64,000 nucleotides of DNA, taken from the NCBI RefSeq assembly GCF_029407905.1, contig NC_073625.1, positions 169,714,240 through 169,778,239 of the forward strand. Direction: 5' to 3'. This DNA comes from Bubalus kerabau. Its lineage: Eukaryota; Chordata; Mammalia; Artiodactyla; Bovidae. Positions 11,316 to 22,546 of this stretch are shown here, piece after piece. A program made the position numbers and the translations under genes. The notes under the pieces are model-generated. The model worked only from the letters and a program-made list of their open reading frames with translations. It was not told where the DNA came from and did not search any database. Numbering within the stretch: position 1 is the stretch's first letter; each line of letters opens with the position of its first letter.

Positions 11316-12012
11316 GTGTTATTTAGTTGCTAAGTTGTGCCTGACCCTTTGGGACCCCATGGATTGCAACATGCCAGGCTCTGCTAAGCGCCACTAATAT
11401 CTGGAATTTTCTCAAAATTCATATCCATTGAGTTGGTGATACTATCTACTTATCTTATACTCTGCTCACCCTTTCTCCTTTAGCCTTTGATCTTTCCTAG
11501 CATCAGGGTCTTTTCCAATGAGTCAGCTTTTTGTACCAAGTGGCCAAATTACTAGAGGTCAGCTTAACATAAGTCTTTCCAACAATTATTAAGGGTTGAT
11601 TTCCTTTAGGATTGACTGGTTGATCTGGCAGTCCCAGGCATTCTCAAGTCTTTTCTAGCACCAAAATTTAATAATAGTGTCAATTCTTTGGTGCTCAGCT
11701 TTTTTTATGGTCCATCTCTCACATCTGTACATGACTACTGGAAAATCTATACCTTGGATTATACAAATCTTTGTTGGCAAAGTGATATCACTGCTTTTTA
11801 ATATGCTAAGTTTGTCATAGCTTTTCTTCCAATGAGCATGTGTTTTTAATTGGATGTCTGTAGTCACCATCCGCAGTGATTTTTGAGCCCAGGAAAATAA
11901 AATTTGTCACTGTTTCCACTTTTTCCCCTTTTGTTTGCCATGATGTATGTAACTAGATGCCATGATGTTAATTTTTTAATGTTGCATTTCAAGCCAACTT
12001 TTTCACTCTCCT
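11316..12012 (-). mobile_element. Old BovB LINE, 3' part
   Basis: Strongly diverged BovB on the minus strand (3' terminus near 11316), covering the end of the RT ORF back toward the middle of the RT domain. It is interrupted after 12012 by a Bov-tA insertion and resumes at 12231. No frame is intact. Confidence 0.8.
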
Positions 12013-12019
12013 CTTTCAC

Positions 12020-12230
12020 CCTCCCTGGTGGCTCAGATGATAAATAATCTTCCTGCAATGTGGGAGACCTGGGTTCGATCCCTAGATTGGGAATATCGCC
12101 TGGAGCAGAGCATGGCAACCCACTCCATTGTTATTGCCTGGAGAAACTCCATGGACAGAGGAGCCTGGAGGGCTACAGTCCGTAGGGTGGCTAAGAGTCA
12201 GACAAGACTGAGCGACTCAGCACATCGTAG
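12020..12230 (+). mobile_element. Bov-tA SINE nested in BovB
   Basis: tRNA-like head (CCTCCCTGGTGGCTCAG, B-box-like GGGTTCGATCCC near 12071) then the Bov-A body and GACTGAGCGACT end. A 7-bp duplication CTTTCAC at 12013-12019 and 12231-12237, itself BovB sequence, shows that it inserted into the older BovB. Confidence 0.9.
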
Positions 12231-12279
12231 CTTTCACTCTCATCTAGAGGCTCTTTTTTCTTCACTGTCTATACCTAGA
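12231..12279 (-). mobile_element. BovB continuation after nested SINE
   Basis: CTTTCACTCTCATCTAGAGG and what follows continue the BovB sequence broken at 12012. It ends at the next insertion, the Bov-A2. Confidence 0.75.
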
Positions 12280-12533
12280 TGGCAGCCCACTCCGGTACTC
12301 TCGCCTGGGAAATCCCATGGACGGAGAAGCCTGGTGGACTACAGTCCATGGGGTAGTGAAGAGTCGGACACGACTGAGCGACTTCACTTTCACTTTTCAC
12401 TTTCATGCATTGGAGAAGGAAATGGCAACCCACTCCAGTATTCTTGCCTGGAGAATCCCAAGGACGGAGGAGCCTGGTGTGCTGCCATCTATGGGGTTGC
12501 ACAGAGTCGGACACGACTGATGTGACTGAGCTG
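12280..12533 (+). mobile_element. Bov-A2 SINE (dimer)
   Basis: Two Bov-A monomers are joined by the (TTCACTTTTCAC)-type linker near 12385-12405; the second starts at GGAGAAGGAAATGG. A perfect 9-bp duplication ATACCTAGA flanks it (12271-12279, 12534-12542). The low divergence and clean duplication suggest a fairly recent insertion. Confidence 0.93.
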
Positions 12534-12542
12534 ATACCTAGA

Positions 12543-13315
12543 AATTGAAAATAACTAGGATCTTGAAGGAGTTGCGATTCAATGGAATAAACCTAATATG
12601 AAAAATGGTGTGGTTCTGAAAGATGTAAGAGTGCAGTAATTATGATATAAGCCCCATCCAAATCCCCCTTATAAACTCTTCTTCTGTTCTTACTTGCTGT
12701 GAGCCTAAATTGCTAAGAGCTCACAATTATCTTTTCCAAGACAACTACCTGCATATGTGAAGAGCCTCCATTAACCAGATATTTCTAGAATGTTAAGCCC
12801 TTTTCATTAGGCAGCCCACAGTCAGTGAATGTTTTAGACCTACAGACGCTCCCTCATCTCAAGAAGGTACAACTCTATGACATCATTCTTCCTCCAGAGC
12901 TCTCTCTGAAATCAGCAGAATTTAGATCAGCTAAACTTATGAGTGTAGCTTCTTCCTCTGCCCAATCTTGTTTTTCTCATTTCAGTACAGGTCTCCCTTT
13001 TTTGCCTTCATCAATAAATCCTTTACACATAATCCCTACTAAACTTCTGTGAAACTCAACCTGATACAATATACATTTTTACATAAATTCAACTCTAAGT
13101 GCTTTAAAAAAAAAAAAAAAAAAAAAGAAACACAGAAAAGTAAAATCAAAACAGAAAACGCCTAAAAAAGAAGAGCAAAATTTAAATATTTTGTCAAATT
13201 CTGCTATCTTTTTATAAATTATCTCAGTACTCTGGATGTTCTGTCAGGATGTGTCAGGTATCCTAAGATATATTTTTCTTATAGTAATAATTTCTATGCC
13301 CAAGTCATAAAGTTT
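12543..13315. other. Unassigned DNA with A21 tract
   Basis: Contains a run of 21 A at 13106-13126. The preceding ~300 bp (12800-13100) look like an old repeat, with an AATAAATC string and an A tail, but I cannot classify it. Confidence 0.4.
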
Positions 13316-13516
13316 AGTGAAAGTGAAAGTCACTCAGTCGTGTCCAACTCTTTGTGACCCCATGGATCATTGCTTGTGTCCATAGAATTCTCCATGCCAG
13401 AATACTGAAGTGGATAGCCCTTCCATTCTCCAGGGGATCTTCCCAACCTAGGGACTGAACTCAGATCTCCCACATTGCAGGCTGCTTCTGTACCATCTGA
13501 ACCACCAGGGAAGCCC
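13316..13516 (-). mobile_element. Bov-tA SINE
   Basis: Full Bov-tA on the minus strand. The 3' end is at the left (GTGAAAGTGAAAGTCACTCA) and the tRNA head ends at ...GGGAAGCCC, 13508-13516. The next base is already BovB. I see no target duplication around it. Confidence 0.9.
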
Positions 13517-14292
13517 AGATATGCAGATGACACCACTCTAATGGCGGAAAGTGAAGAGGAACTAATAAGCCTCTTGAGGAGAGTGAAGGAGGAGAGTTAA
13601 AGAGCCAGCTTAACACTAAATATCAAAAATGCAGGTCATGGCATCAGCCCCCATTACTTCATGGCAAATAGAAGGAGAAAAGGTGGAAGCAGTGACAGAT
13701 TTCCTCTTCTTGAGTTCCAAAATCACTGTGGTGACTGCAGTCATGAAATCAGAAGACAATCTCTTCTTGGCAGGAAAGTGATGATAAACCTAGACAGTGT
13801 GCTGAAAAGCAGAGACATTACTCTGCCAATAAAGATCTGTATAGTCAAGGCCGTGGTCTTCCCAGTAGTGATGTATGGTTGTGAGAGCTGGACAAGAAAG
13901 AAGGCAGAACACCAAAGAGTTGATGCCTTTGGACTGTGGTGCTGGAGAAGGCTCGTGAAAGTTGCTTGGACAGCAAGAAAATAAAACCAGTCAGTTTTAA
14001 TGGAGATCAACCCTGAATATTCACTGGAAGGACTGGTGCTGAAGCTGAAGCTCCAGTATTTTGGTTACCTGATGTGAACAGACAACTCATTGGAAAAGTC
14101 CCTGATGATGGGAAAGATTGAGGGCAGAAGGAGAAGAGGGTGTTGTCAGAGGATGAGATAGCTAGAAAGCATCACTGATGCAATGGACATGAACTTGAGC
14201 AAACTCTGAGATATAGTGAGGGACAGGGAGGCCTGGCATACCGTAGTCCATGGGGTTGCAAAGAGTCAGATGTGACTGGGTGACTGAACAAC
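13517..14292 (+). mobile_element. BovB LINE, 5'-truncated, abutting a Bov-tA
   Basis: It starts exactly at the RT active-site region (RYADD encoded at 13517-13531) and runs to the 3' end in the older GACTGAACAACAA form. The frame is broken by an early stop near 13599 and a deletion near 13725. Because the 5' ends of the SINE and the LINE meet without a gap, this may be a joint insertion product or a later deletion. Confidence 0.9.
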
Positions 14293-15630
14293 AAGAACAA
14301 ATCTATTATTTATAGATTCAGTTAATAGCCTTCATTGCTTATATATAGTAGTTTTCAGATTTAAATCCAAAAAAATGAAATTTGTTTATTAGTAACTAAA
14401 AATTTCATACTCACAAATGGAGAATTTCCTCAGAGTTTCCATTTATTCTTGTGATTGTCCATTGTATCTCTGTCCTGTGCATCATTTATATTTGCTAAAA
14501 TAGAATTTTGTCTTTACAAATGCCACCCTCTCTTAAGCCAGCTAGTAAAGGGAAAATTGTTAATTTTATGAACATTTCAATCTCTTCTAATGTTTGTATA
14601 TAACCTTTCTGAAAGACTGTCATCAGATTTTGCATTGCTTATATTGAAACACACATGTTTGGAAAGAAAGAAAGAAAAAAAAAACTTCCCCAAGATAACT
14701 TGGTTTTATAATTGGCTTTAAAATTTTAAATTATTAATCCCATTATAGAAATTTTAAATAACTAAAAGCAATCTCTCCCAGCAAGAGCTTCATTCTATGT
14801 ACTGTGAAATTGCCTCAACTAAAGACCTGTATCAAATGCACTTTCCTTACTAATTAATTTGATAGTTACTTATTACATTGAAATTTAAATGCACTAATCA
14901 AAAGTTTAGTTTGTAATTGCATTACATTAAACCTGATTAAGGATGTATTTATCACTTCAAGGATTACATTAAAATGTAAATGCTACAACTGTTGATTGAT
15001 GTTAAATTTTATCTAATAAAGCAATTACTAGTGAACAAAGGCAATGGATATAGTCTTTTTTATGTTATGAATTTATGACTTCTTGTATAGTAAGTTAATA
15101 TACTTTCTTAAAAGAAAAGCTTTACACTTGGAATATTAAGTAATATCTATAACTTATAAACTCAAATTTCTTCTATTTGAATATCAATAATTATATTTAA
15201 TACAAATGCAGTACATTAAAAAAATATTTAATGGAAATTGACACAGAAATCTGGAACAAAAATCTGATTCCCAACGCAGGTATTTAGATCCTTGTTGCTT
15301 CTTAGGTAACAAGAAGAGGGAACAAAAATTAGAAAGTGTTTGAAAATGCATCATCTTAGTTAATGATGTATAAGATACTTGATGAAAGAATTTAAAAAAT
15401 ACCTTCTAAAATCCAATCAAGTGAAACTTAAAATAACACGCTATAAAAATCTGTACTATCTTTGTAGTTTAACTGTTTTGATGATAATATGAGAGTTTTG
15501 CTGCTAGTCCCATGCTTCTGTTCACCCTAAAATTTGAGTGAGCAAGTTGCCATAAATCCTCATTTGTTCATTATTAAAAAAAAAAACAAAACAGAAAAAA
15601 GTCAAAATGAAACATTTTTTTTTTCTTTCT
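14293..15630. other. Unassigned AT-rich DNA
   Basis: Nothing recognised; short GAAA-rich stretch near 14662. Confidence 0.45.
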
Positions 15631-15640
15631 AAAGCCAGAG

Positions 15641-16101
15641 GTCCATCTAGTCAAGACTATGGTTTTTCCTGTGGTCATGTATGGATGTGAGAGTTGGACT
15701 GTGAAGAAGGCTGAGCGCCGAAGAATTGATGCTTTTGAACTGTGGTGTTGAAGACTCTTGAGAGTCCCTTGGACTGCAAGGAGATCCAACCAGTCCATTC
15801 TAAAGGAGATCAGTCCTGGGTGTTCTTTGGAAGGAATGATGCTAAAGCTGAAACTCCAGTACTTTGGCCACCTCATGCAAAGAGTTAACTCATTGGAAAA
15901 GACTCTGATGCTGGGAGGGATTGGGGGCAGGAGGAAAAGGGGACGACAGAGGATGAGATGGCTGGATAGCATCACCGACTTGATGGACGTGAGTTTGAGT
16001 GAACTCCGGGAGTTGGTGATGGACAGGGAGGCCTGGTGTGCTGTGATTCATGGGGTCGCAAAGAGTCGGACACGACTGAGCAACTGAACTGAACTGAACT
16101 G
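15641..16101 (+). mobile_element. BovB/ART2-type LINE 3' copy
   Basis: 461-bp 5'-truncated copy ending in (ACTGA)n. A perfect 10-bp target duplication AAAGCCAGAG lies at 15631-15640 and 16102-16111. A small deletion at about 15750 shifts the frame. Confidence 0.95.
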
Positions 16102-16160
16102 AAAGCCAGAGCTAAAAATTAAAAGTCTCTTATCTTTGGTAGTCAAAGTAATGTCCTCAG

Positions 16161-16235
16161 GTCAGTTCAGTTCAGTTCAGTTCAGTCTCTCAATTGTGTC
16201 TGACTCTTTGTGACCCCATGAATTGCAGCATGCCA
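16161..16235 (-). mobile_element. BovB 3' end fragment, very short
   Basis: Only the last ~75 bp of BovB, on the minus strand: (TCAGT)n tail at 16162-16186, then GTGTCTGACTCTTTGTGACC. With the 15641-16101 copy it forms a tail-to-tail inverted pair 59 bp apart. Confidence 0.85.
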
Positions 16236-16599
16236 AAAAGTATTTGTAACTCATGGCCAATCATTTTTTGAAGTCAATGTTAGTAGTTATACAAACAAAT
16301 ATTCCTCCTACCAGGCATATTGTGTTCATTCTAGCCTCCTCTCTTTATTTCTTTGTAAATTCCTTACTGACAATGAGAAATATGACTCATTAACAACAGT
16401 ATATTTACTTATTTAAAATCCATACTACATACATAAACAGTTTCAAAATTGATTACCCTCTGAAAATGAATTTACTAACTACAGTTCTTTTGTGTTTAAT
16501 AAAATACTAATTTCCAAAATAACTTTAATTAGTTATTTTTTCCAACGTAGATTATCCATTTGTACTACCATTAGATTAATTTATTCTAATTTTTAAAGG

Positions 16600-17221
16600 T
16601 TTTTTTTTTTATTTCTCCACATCATTTTTTTTAATATACATACAGTGAAAATCACTCATTGTGATATAGAGTTCTATGAATTTTTAAAAATACATAGTCA
16701 TGTATCTCCCTAAATAGTCATGAACTAAATCAGTTTGAACAACCTCCCAATTTTCTTCTCTCTTTACTAACAAGCTTTATCCTTGCTCTTACCCCTAATG
16801 TTGACTGTTTTGATTTTCATCTTTACAGTCTTGCTTTCTCTGGAATATCATTTAAGGAATCATATAGCATGTAGCCTTTACTAAGATAACAATGTCAAAA
16901 ACTCTAAATAGAACTGTCCATTTGTTTATTCATCCTTTTAAGTTTTATCAGTTATTATTTCAATTTGAATTTGGAGCTCTGCTTGTAGTTACACATTTGT
17001 TTAGAATTTTTTCTTGAAAAATTGAGTCTCTTTATCATTTTGTAATGTTTTTCTCATGTAATATTCCACTAATATTTCTTGTTCTAAAGTCTGTTTTGTT
17101 TATCAATATAGCTACTCCACTTTTTTCAATTGGCATTTACATGATATACTTTTTCCAGTATTTTGCTTTTAACCAACCTATTCCTTTATAATTAAATTGA
17201 CTTCCTTGTAGAAAGTGCATG
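16600..17221 (-). mobile_element. Ancient L1M, minus strand, first part
   Basis: Highly diverged blocks follow old L1 sequence read on the minus strand (for example GGAATATCATTTAAGGAATC near 16842, CTACTCCACTTTTTTCAATT near 17112). It is interrupted at 17222 by a DNA transposon. Several frames are short and non-functional. Part boundaries are approximate. Confidence 0.55.
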
Positions 17222-17440
17222 CAATTGACCCATGAACAGTATGGGGGTCAGGGGAATAGAGCCTTCATGCAGTAGAAAAATCCATGTATAACTTTACAGT
17301 CAGCCCTTTGAATATACCATTCTACATCTGGGGATTCAACCAACTGTGGATTATGTTGCACTGTAGTTTATATTTACTGAAATAAACCTGCTATAACTAT
17401 ATCCACACTACTCAAACTCATTTTGTTGAAAGGTCAACTG
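17222..17440 (+). mobile_element. Tigger/MER2-like nonautonomous DNA transposon
   Basis: About 219 bp with diverged terminal inverted repeats: CAATTGACCCATGAACAG at the left and the complement of ...TTGAAAGGTCAACTG at the right. Internal blocks (CAGTCAGCCCTTTGAATATA, GGGGATTCAACCAACTGTGG) match this family as I remember it. The surrounding L1M sequence resumes directly after it. It has no transposase. Confidence 0.65.
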
Positions 17441-18790
17441 TCACTGGCCTTGCTTTTTTTTAGTCCATTCTGAAAATCTCTGTTTATAAGTTATTCCCTT
17501 AAATCTTTCATATATAACATTATAACTCATATAATTGGATTAAAATCTGCCACATTGCTGGCTATTCTCTATTTACTTCATATGTGCTTTTTTCCCCTCT
17601 ATTTAATTGTTCTGTATTTTTTACCTATATGTCTATAATGATTTTGAAGTTAGTGTTCAAAAATATAAATTTTATTAATAAAAGTCTAATTTTAAATAAT
17701 ATTATACCTCTTTTTTGTTGTTCAAAGATCTTATAATAGTATTTTCCTATTTCCTCCTTCTCATTATTTGACTATTTCTGTCATTCATTTTATTTACATG
17801 TTCTATGAATATGCATTGTTACAATTTGAAGAGCTCATTGAAGGCATTCCTCATCAAGTTTACTGTATCTTCATTTTTTAGCCTTTCATTTGATTTTCCT
17901 TACAGTTTTTATCTCTCTTCTGAAATTACCCATCTGTTCTTACATGTTATGCATCTTTTCCATTAGAGCCTTTAACATATCAATCAGTGATTTTATATCC
18001 TTTGTCAGGCTGTTCCAGAATGGGCCTGATTCTGTTGCTAGAACTGTATCTTGGGGATATGTTGATTTTTCTTTCCTTCTACATACTTGTAATCTTTATC
18101 TGAAAATAGAATATTTTGATTAAGACAGTAGATACTGAGGTGACTAGTTTTATGCTTGAAAATGACCACATCTTTTCTTCTGTTTTACATCTAGTGGAGA
18201 GTCACATTATTTTCCTAAGAGGATGGACTGTTGCTATAAATATAAATCACAGGGTTCAAATTCTTAGAATAGTACTTTCAATTTTGGGTGGTGACTGCTT
18301 TGCCAGAGGGTCTCTCTCAATGTCTATTGTACTCTCAGCAGTAACTCTTTTGTTCATCTATGCCTAGGAGTCCTTCTACATCTATCGCTGCAGTGATTTG
18401 GCTTGATACTTCTTGCCTGGTGAGGGAGGGGGTGCTGCAGAGAAATATTCTCTAATTATCTGAATAAGTCTGAATTTAAGCAGGCATTGTGTCCCTCTTG
18501 AGAGTGTGGTTTTCTCAAGTGTCCTGTTCCTCCTCCAGTTCTATTTCTGAACCACCTCTTCCCCAGGGATTAGTGGCTGTTTTTGTCTTCCCACCTCTCA
18601 ACTTCCCTAAAAGCATCACTTGTGTTGTCATTTTTTTTTTTCCCCTCCCAGCAGATCAGTGCTTTTTCAGCTTTGGAGAGATAAGGGAGAAGGGACAGGG
18701 AGTAATTTTGTGTTTCTTCCTCAGGATCTCCTATTCGCCTCTCCCATGCCTTCAATTTATGGAAACATTTTCAGAGTCTAGTCTTTCCTA
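17441..18790 (-). mobile_element. Ancient L1M, minus strand, continuation
   Basis: Resumes at CCATTCTGAAAATCTCTGTT (17464) and continues through blocks typical of old L1M antisense sequence (TTTTATCTCTCTTCTGAAAT near 17907; TCTGAACCACCTCTTCCCCA near 18548). Open frames at 17890-18123, 18116-18367 and 18489-18791 are chance frames within it. Confidence 0.6.
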
Positions 18791-19028
18791 ATGGATCTAG
18801 TAATGGGAATAAAAGTTTCTTCACATTGTCTGCATATACCACCCTCAAACTCAACCAATACTTCTATTATTCTAACTCAACTCTTCTAAGTGTCCAGCTG
18901 CATTACCTCAAGTTAAGCAAATTCTTGTATCCCTCTCTCACTTCTGATGCCTATCTCTCCAAGACTTAAAGTTAGCCCATCCCTCTAGGTTTAAAAAACT
19001 ATGATACCTTATAGCTTATCTAATTTAT

Positions 19029-19054
19029 TTCTTTTTTATTGGGGTATACTTGCT
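19029..19054 (-). mobile_element. L1 3' terminus, left of a BovB insertion
   Basis: CTTTTTTATTGGGGTATAC is the L1 3' end read on the minus strand; the rest of the element continues at 19559. Confidence 0.65.
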
Positions 19055-19549
19055 ATTAAAAAGCAGAAACATTACTTTGCCTACAAAGGTCCATCTAGTC
19101 AAAGCTATAGTTTTTCCAGTAGTCACGTATGGATGTGAGAGTTGGACTATAAAGAAAATTGAGTGCTGAAGAACTGATACTTTTGAACTGTGATGTTGGA
19201 GAAGAGTCTTAGGGTACCTTGGACTGCAAGGAAATCCAACCAGTCCATCCTAAAGGAAATCAGTCTTGAATATTCACTGGAAGGACTGATTCTGAAGCTG
19301 AAACTCCAATACTTTGGCACCTGATGTGAAGAACTGATACACTGGAAAAGACCCTGATGGTGGGAAAGATTGAAGGCAGGAGGAGAAGGGGACAACAGAG
19401 GATGAGATGGTTAGATGATATCACCAACTCAATGGATATGAGTTTGAGCAACCTCCAGGGGTTGGTGATGGACAGGAAGTCTGGCATGCTGCAGTCCAAG
19501 AGGTTGCAAAGAGTAGGACATGACTCATCGACTGATCTGAACTGAACTG
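19055..19549 (+). mobile_element. BovB LINE inside an L1 3' UTR
   Basis: 5'-truncated BovB with the 3' (ACTGA)n end. The 9-bp duplication ATACTTGCT (19046-19054) / ATAGTTGCT (19550-19558), one mismatch, is L1 sequence, so the BovB is younger than the L1. Frames are broken. Confidence 0.9.
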
Positions 19550-19558
19550 ATAGTTGCT

Positions 19559-19930
19559 TCCTGATGTTTTGATGGTTTCTGCCATACAATGAAGTGAATC
19601 AACTATATGTATACATGTATCCCCTCCCTTTTGGACACCCCTCACCCCCATTCCACCTTTCTAGGTCATCACAGATCACCAAGCTGAGCTCCCTGTGCTA
19701 TACAGCAGTTTCCCACTAGTTAGCTTGTGGGATATGAATCCCAGTCTCAATTCATCCCATCCTTCCACTGTGTTCATACATCCATTAGATATATCTGCGT
19801 CTCTATTCCTGACTTGCAAATATGTTCATCTATACCATTTTTCTATATATGTGTTAATATATAATATTTGTTTTTCTCTTTCTGAATTACTTCACTCTGT
19901 ATAACAGACTCCTATGGTTAGCCACTGATC
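19559..19930 (-). mobile_element. L1 3' UTR, continuation
   Basis: Bovine-type L1 3' UTR on the minus strand. Landmarks are TCCCTGTGCTATACAGCAG (19690-19708), TATCTGCGTCTCTATTCCTG and TTACTTCACTCTGTATAACA. It is 5'-truncated. Confidence 0.8.
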
Positions 19931-20021
19931 TTTCCAACTCTTTACACTCCCCAGCAGAACAACTGATTTTGAAAACCATATAATTCATTATTTTAAAAAA
20001 CTTAAAGTAGTGAAGCAGAAG

Positions 20022-20160
20022 AACACTAACATTATTGGCTTCTACTATGTGTCAGACACAGTGCAAGCTAAGTCATTTGCATATGATATGTTTAATTTTT
20101 ATAACATTTCCACTTTACAAATAGGACACTGAACTCTGTGAAGGTGAGAATACTGTTAAG
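20022..20160 (+). mobile_element. MIR ancient SINE
   Basis: CTACTATGTGTCAGACACAG (20042-20061), then TTTAATTTTTATAACATTTC and CACTTTACAAATAGGACACT, follow the MIR core in order. It is old and diverged, but the order is clear. Confidence 0.75.
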
Positions 20161-21097
20161 ATTGTTAAGAGATAATTGTGCTTGGATCCCTTATTGATCT
20201 AACTGGGAGGCCCCTTATTGTTATTTTAATGTACTAAAAATTGGAGGGATCAAGAAAAAGTTTATTCAAAAATAATGTGCTATTAAGACACTTAAATATA
20301 GCAAATAATAGACTGCTGCTAATTGTATGAGAGCATTTTCCACTAAAACACTGTACATTGAAGGTAGAAATGATGTGAGATTCAGTGTAGGGTTCAGCCA
20401 AAATGACTCACATAGTAATGTTCTCTCTTCACCTTTCTCGTGTAACACATGTAGTTATCAATTCTGTACATATAACATTAAAATACAAGGTGTATGACTT
20501 AAATCTTATTAGAGACAGTTAGATATTTCCATGTTATGAATGCAAAACATTTTGTGAGCCTAGGAATCATACACTGACTTTTTAGTTACTTCTATTAAAA
20601 AGTCAATGGTGTTTATTTAAAAAAATGAACATTATGCTCAGTACTTTATCATTTGGCTTTAAGCTCTAGTACAGCTGTTTATGTAACATGCATTTGAGAA
20701 TACATTACTATTCTTTCAGCATACTTGAAGTTAGATAATTCTCAGAGATTTTTCTCTAAATCTGATGCAATTTTTATAACCTAACAGTTACAGTATTTCT
20801 GTTCTGAAGATGGGCAAATTTAGAAATGTTCCAGCTGCTTATGAAGCTCAAATTGCTTATTGGAAAGAACTATGTGACTGGATTTTCTTCAAATTCATAT
20901 TTAGGACATCAGGAATTGACATATCTTAACAAATAATTTTTTTAGCATACAGAAATATCCTGACATTATATTGAGTGTTAACATTAAGAATAAAAAATCT
21001 TCAATATTTTTCAGAATCATAAAGTTAACACATGTATTTAGTAGCATCAAAGTTTAAAAAGTCAAAAATTCTAAGAATTTTCTTCATCACTACTTAT
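20161..21097. other. Unassigned AT-rich DNA
   Basis: No recognised coding or repeat signal. Confidence 0.45.
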
Positions 21098-21215
21098 GAT
21101 TGGTTGAAAACCAGTCCCCTAAAAAATATTCATATTCTAATCCCTGGAACAGATGTTTGTTATTGTATAAGGCAAAGTCTTGCAAATGTGGTAAATTTAA
21201 GGTTCCTAAAATGGA
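21098..21215 (+). mobile_element. MaLR (MLT1-type) LTR, 5' part
   Basis: CCCCTAAAAAATATTCATAT...CTAATCCCTGGAACAGATG, then TTGCAAATGTGGTAAATTTA, match the U3 side of an MLT1 LTR. It is interrupted by a second LTR and resumes at about 21576. Confidence 0.7.
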
Positions 21216-21575
21216 GACGCTCTGGTCTCAGTGTTTCTGAGACTCATATGTTGAAATCCTGATGTCCAATGTGAAGCTATAAGGAATTGGAGCCTTTAGA
21301 AGCTTAGATCATGAAAATAAAGCTTTAATGAATAGGATTAATGTTTCTATAAAAGAGGTCCCACAGAACTCCCTACCCCTTCCACCATGTAGGACACATG
21401 AGAAGTTGCTATCTATGTATCAAGAAATCAATCCTTACCAGTGACAACACCACATCCGCTGATGTCATGAAGTTAGACTAGCCAGCCTCTCGAATTGTGC
21501 AAAATAAATTTATATTGTTTATAAGTCAGCCAATCTATGGTATTTTGTTATAGCAGCCATCACAAACTAAGGAAG
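21216..21575 (+). mobile_element. Second MaLR LTR nested inside MLT1
   Basis: CATATGTTGAAATCCTGATG (21245-21264), then ATAAAAGAGGTCCCACAGAA, CTTCCACCATGTAGGACACA and CAAAATAAATTTATATTG, form a complete solo MaLR LTR in order, ending near AGCAGCCATCACAAACTAAG. The boundaries and target duplication are approximate. Confidence 0.7.
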
Positions 21576-22003
21576 TCAGAGGCAGACTATCTTGGGCTAT
21601 CCAAGTGCATCATAAACATAATCATATATATCTTTGCATACAGAGGTAGAAGATGTAACATACTGGCACACATCTGCAGGCATGCACACACACACATACT
21701 CAGTACCTGACCCCATATACTCATGAGAAGACCACCTCAATACAAGGCAAAGGGATTTGAAGATGCTGGCCTTGAAATATAGACTGATGTGGCCAGAAAC
21801 CAAGGAATGCTGGCAGCAACCAAAGGGTAGAGGAGCCAAAGAATGAATTCTCCTAATTCTTCTCTAGAATCTCTGGAGGGAGAATGTTGATTTTGGCCTA
21901 GAAGTATTGATTTCATACTTCTGGTCTTCAGAAGTGTGAAAGAATAAATTTTTAATCACAAAGTTTGTGGTAGTTTGTTACAGAAGACATAGGGAACTAA
22001 AAT
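21576..22003 (+). mobile_element. MaLR (MLT1-type) LTR, 3' part
   Basis: Resumes with GACTATCTTGGGCTATCCAA (21586-21605) and contains GATTTGAAGATGCTGGCCTT, CAAGGAATGCTGGCAGC and the R-U5 end AGAATAAATTTTTAATCACA ... TTTGTTACAGAAGACATAGG. Together with 21098-21215 it makes one older solo LTR. Confidence 0.75.
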
Positions 22004-22283
22004 ACTGTTTTAAAACTAACAAGTATTTGAAGTACACTCGACTACAAATATTGTGAAAAGTACCACTGGCCTAAATTCTCTTGAAATACTGGCCTGCTTT
22101 TGTTCTGGTAAGGGGGATTTATACACTTAGAATATTGCTATAAGCATCCATATGTTTGGTAGGTAGTTGATTGAACAAAGTAAAAAAGTTTACTTCGCAC
22201 AAGAATTGCCTTGGATTTTATCTCAGGTGGAAAAATGGAATCCTACTGCCTTTAACTATAGTTAAATAATTACATAGTCTCAT

Positions 22284-22535
22284 GTACATGTGTGCTAAGT
22301 CACTTCAACTGTATTCGACTTGCACCCCCATGGGCTGTAGTCCACCATGGAATCCTCTGTCCATGGGATTCTCCAGGCAAGAATACTGGAGTGGGTTGCC
22401 ATTTCCTACTCCAGGCTCCCCCACCCCCACCCCAGCCCCGCCAACCCAGGGATCCAACCCAAGAATCCATCCTGTGTCTCTTAGTTCTGCATTGGCCAGG
22501 GGGCTTTTTACCTCTATTGCCACCTGGGAAGCCCG
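22284..22535 (-). mobile_element. Bov-tA SINE with C-rich insertion
   Basis: Bov-tA on the minus strand with a perfect 11-bp duplication CATAGTCTCAT (22273-22283, 22536-22546). The middle carries an unusual C-rich expansion (about 22415-22445). Short open frames over it are not genes. Confidence 0.92.
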
Positions 22536-22546
22536 CATAGTCTCAT

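Noticed and set aside
12780..13126. Processed pseudogene with an A tail
   Set aside because: An AATAAA-like string and A21 are present, but no coding similarity is visible upstream; more likely an unclassified old repeat.
18489..18791. 100-codon open frame and its antisense partner
   Set aside because: It lies in sequence that follows ancient L1M antisense order; not a gene.
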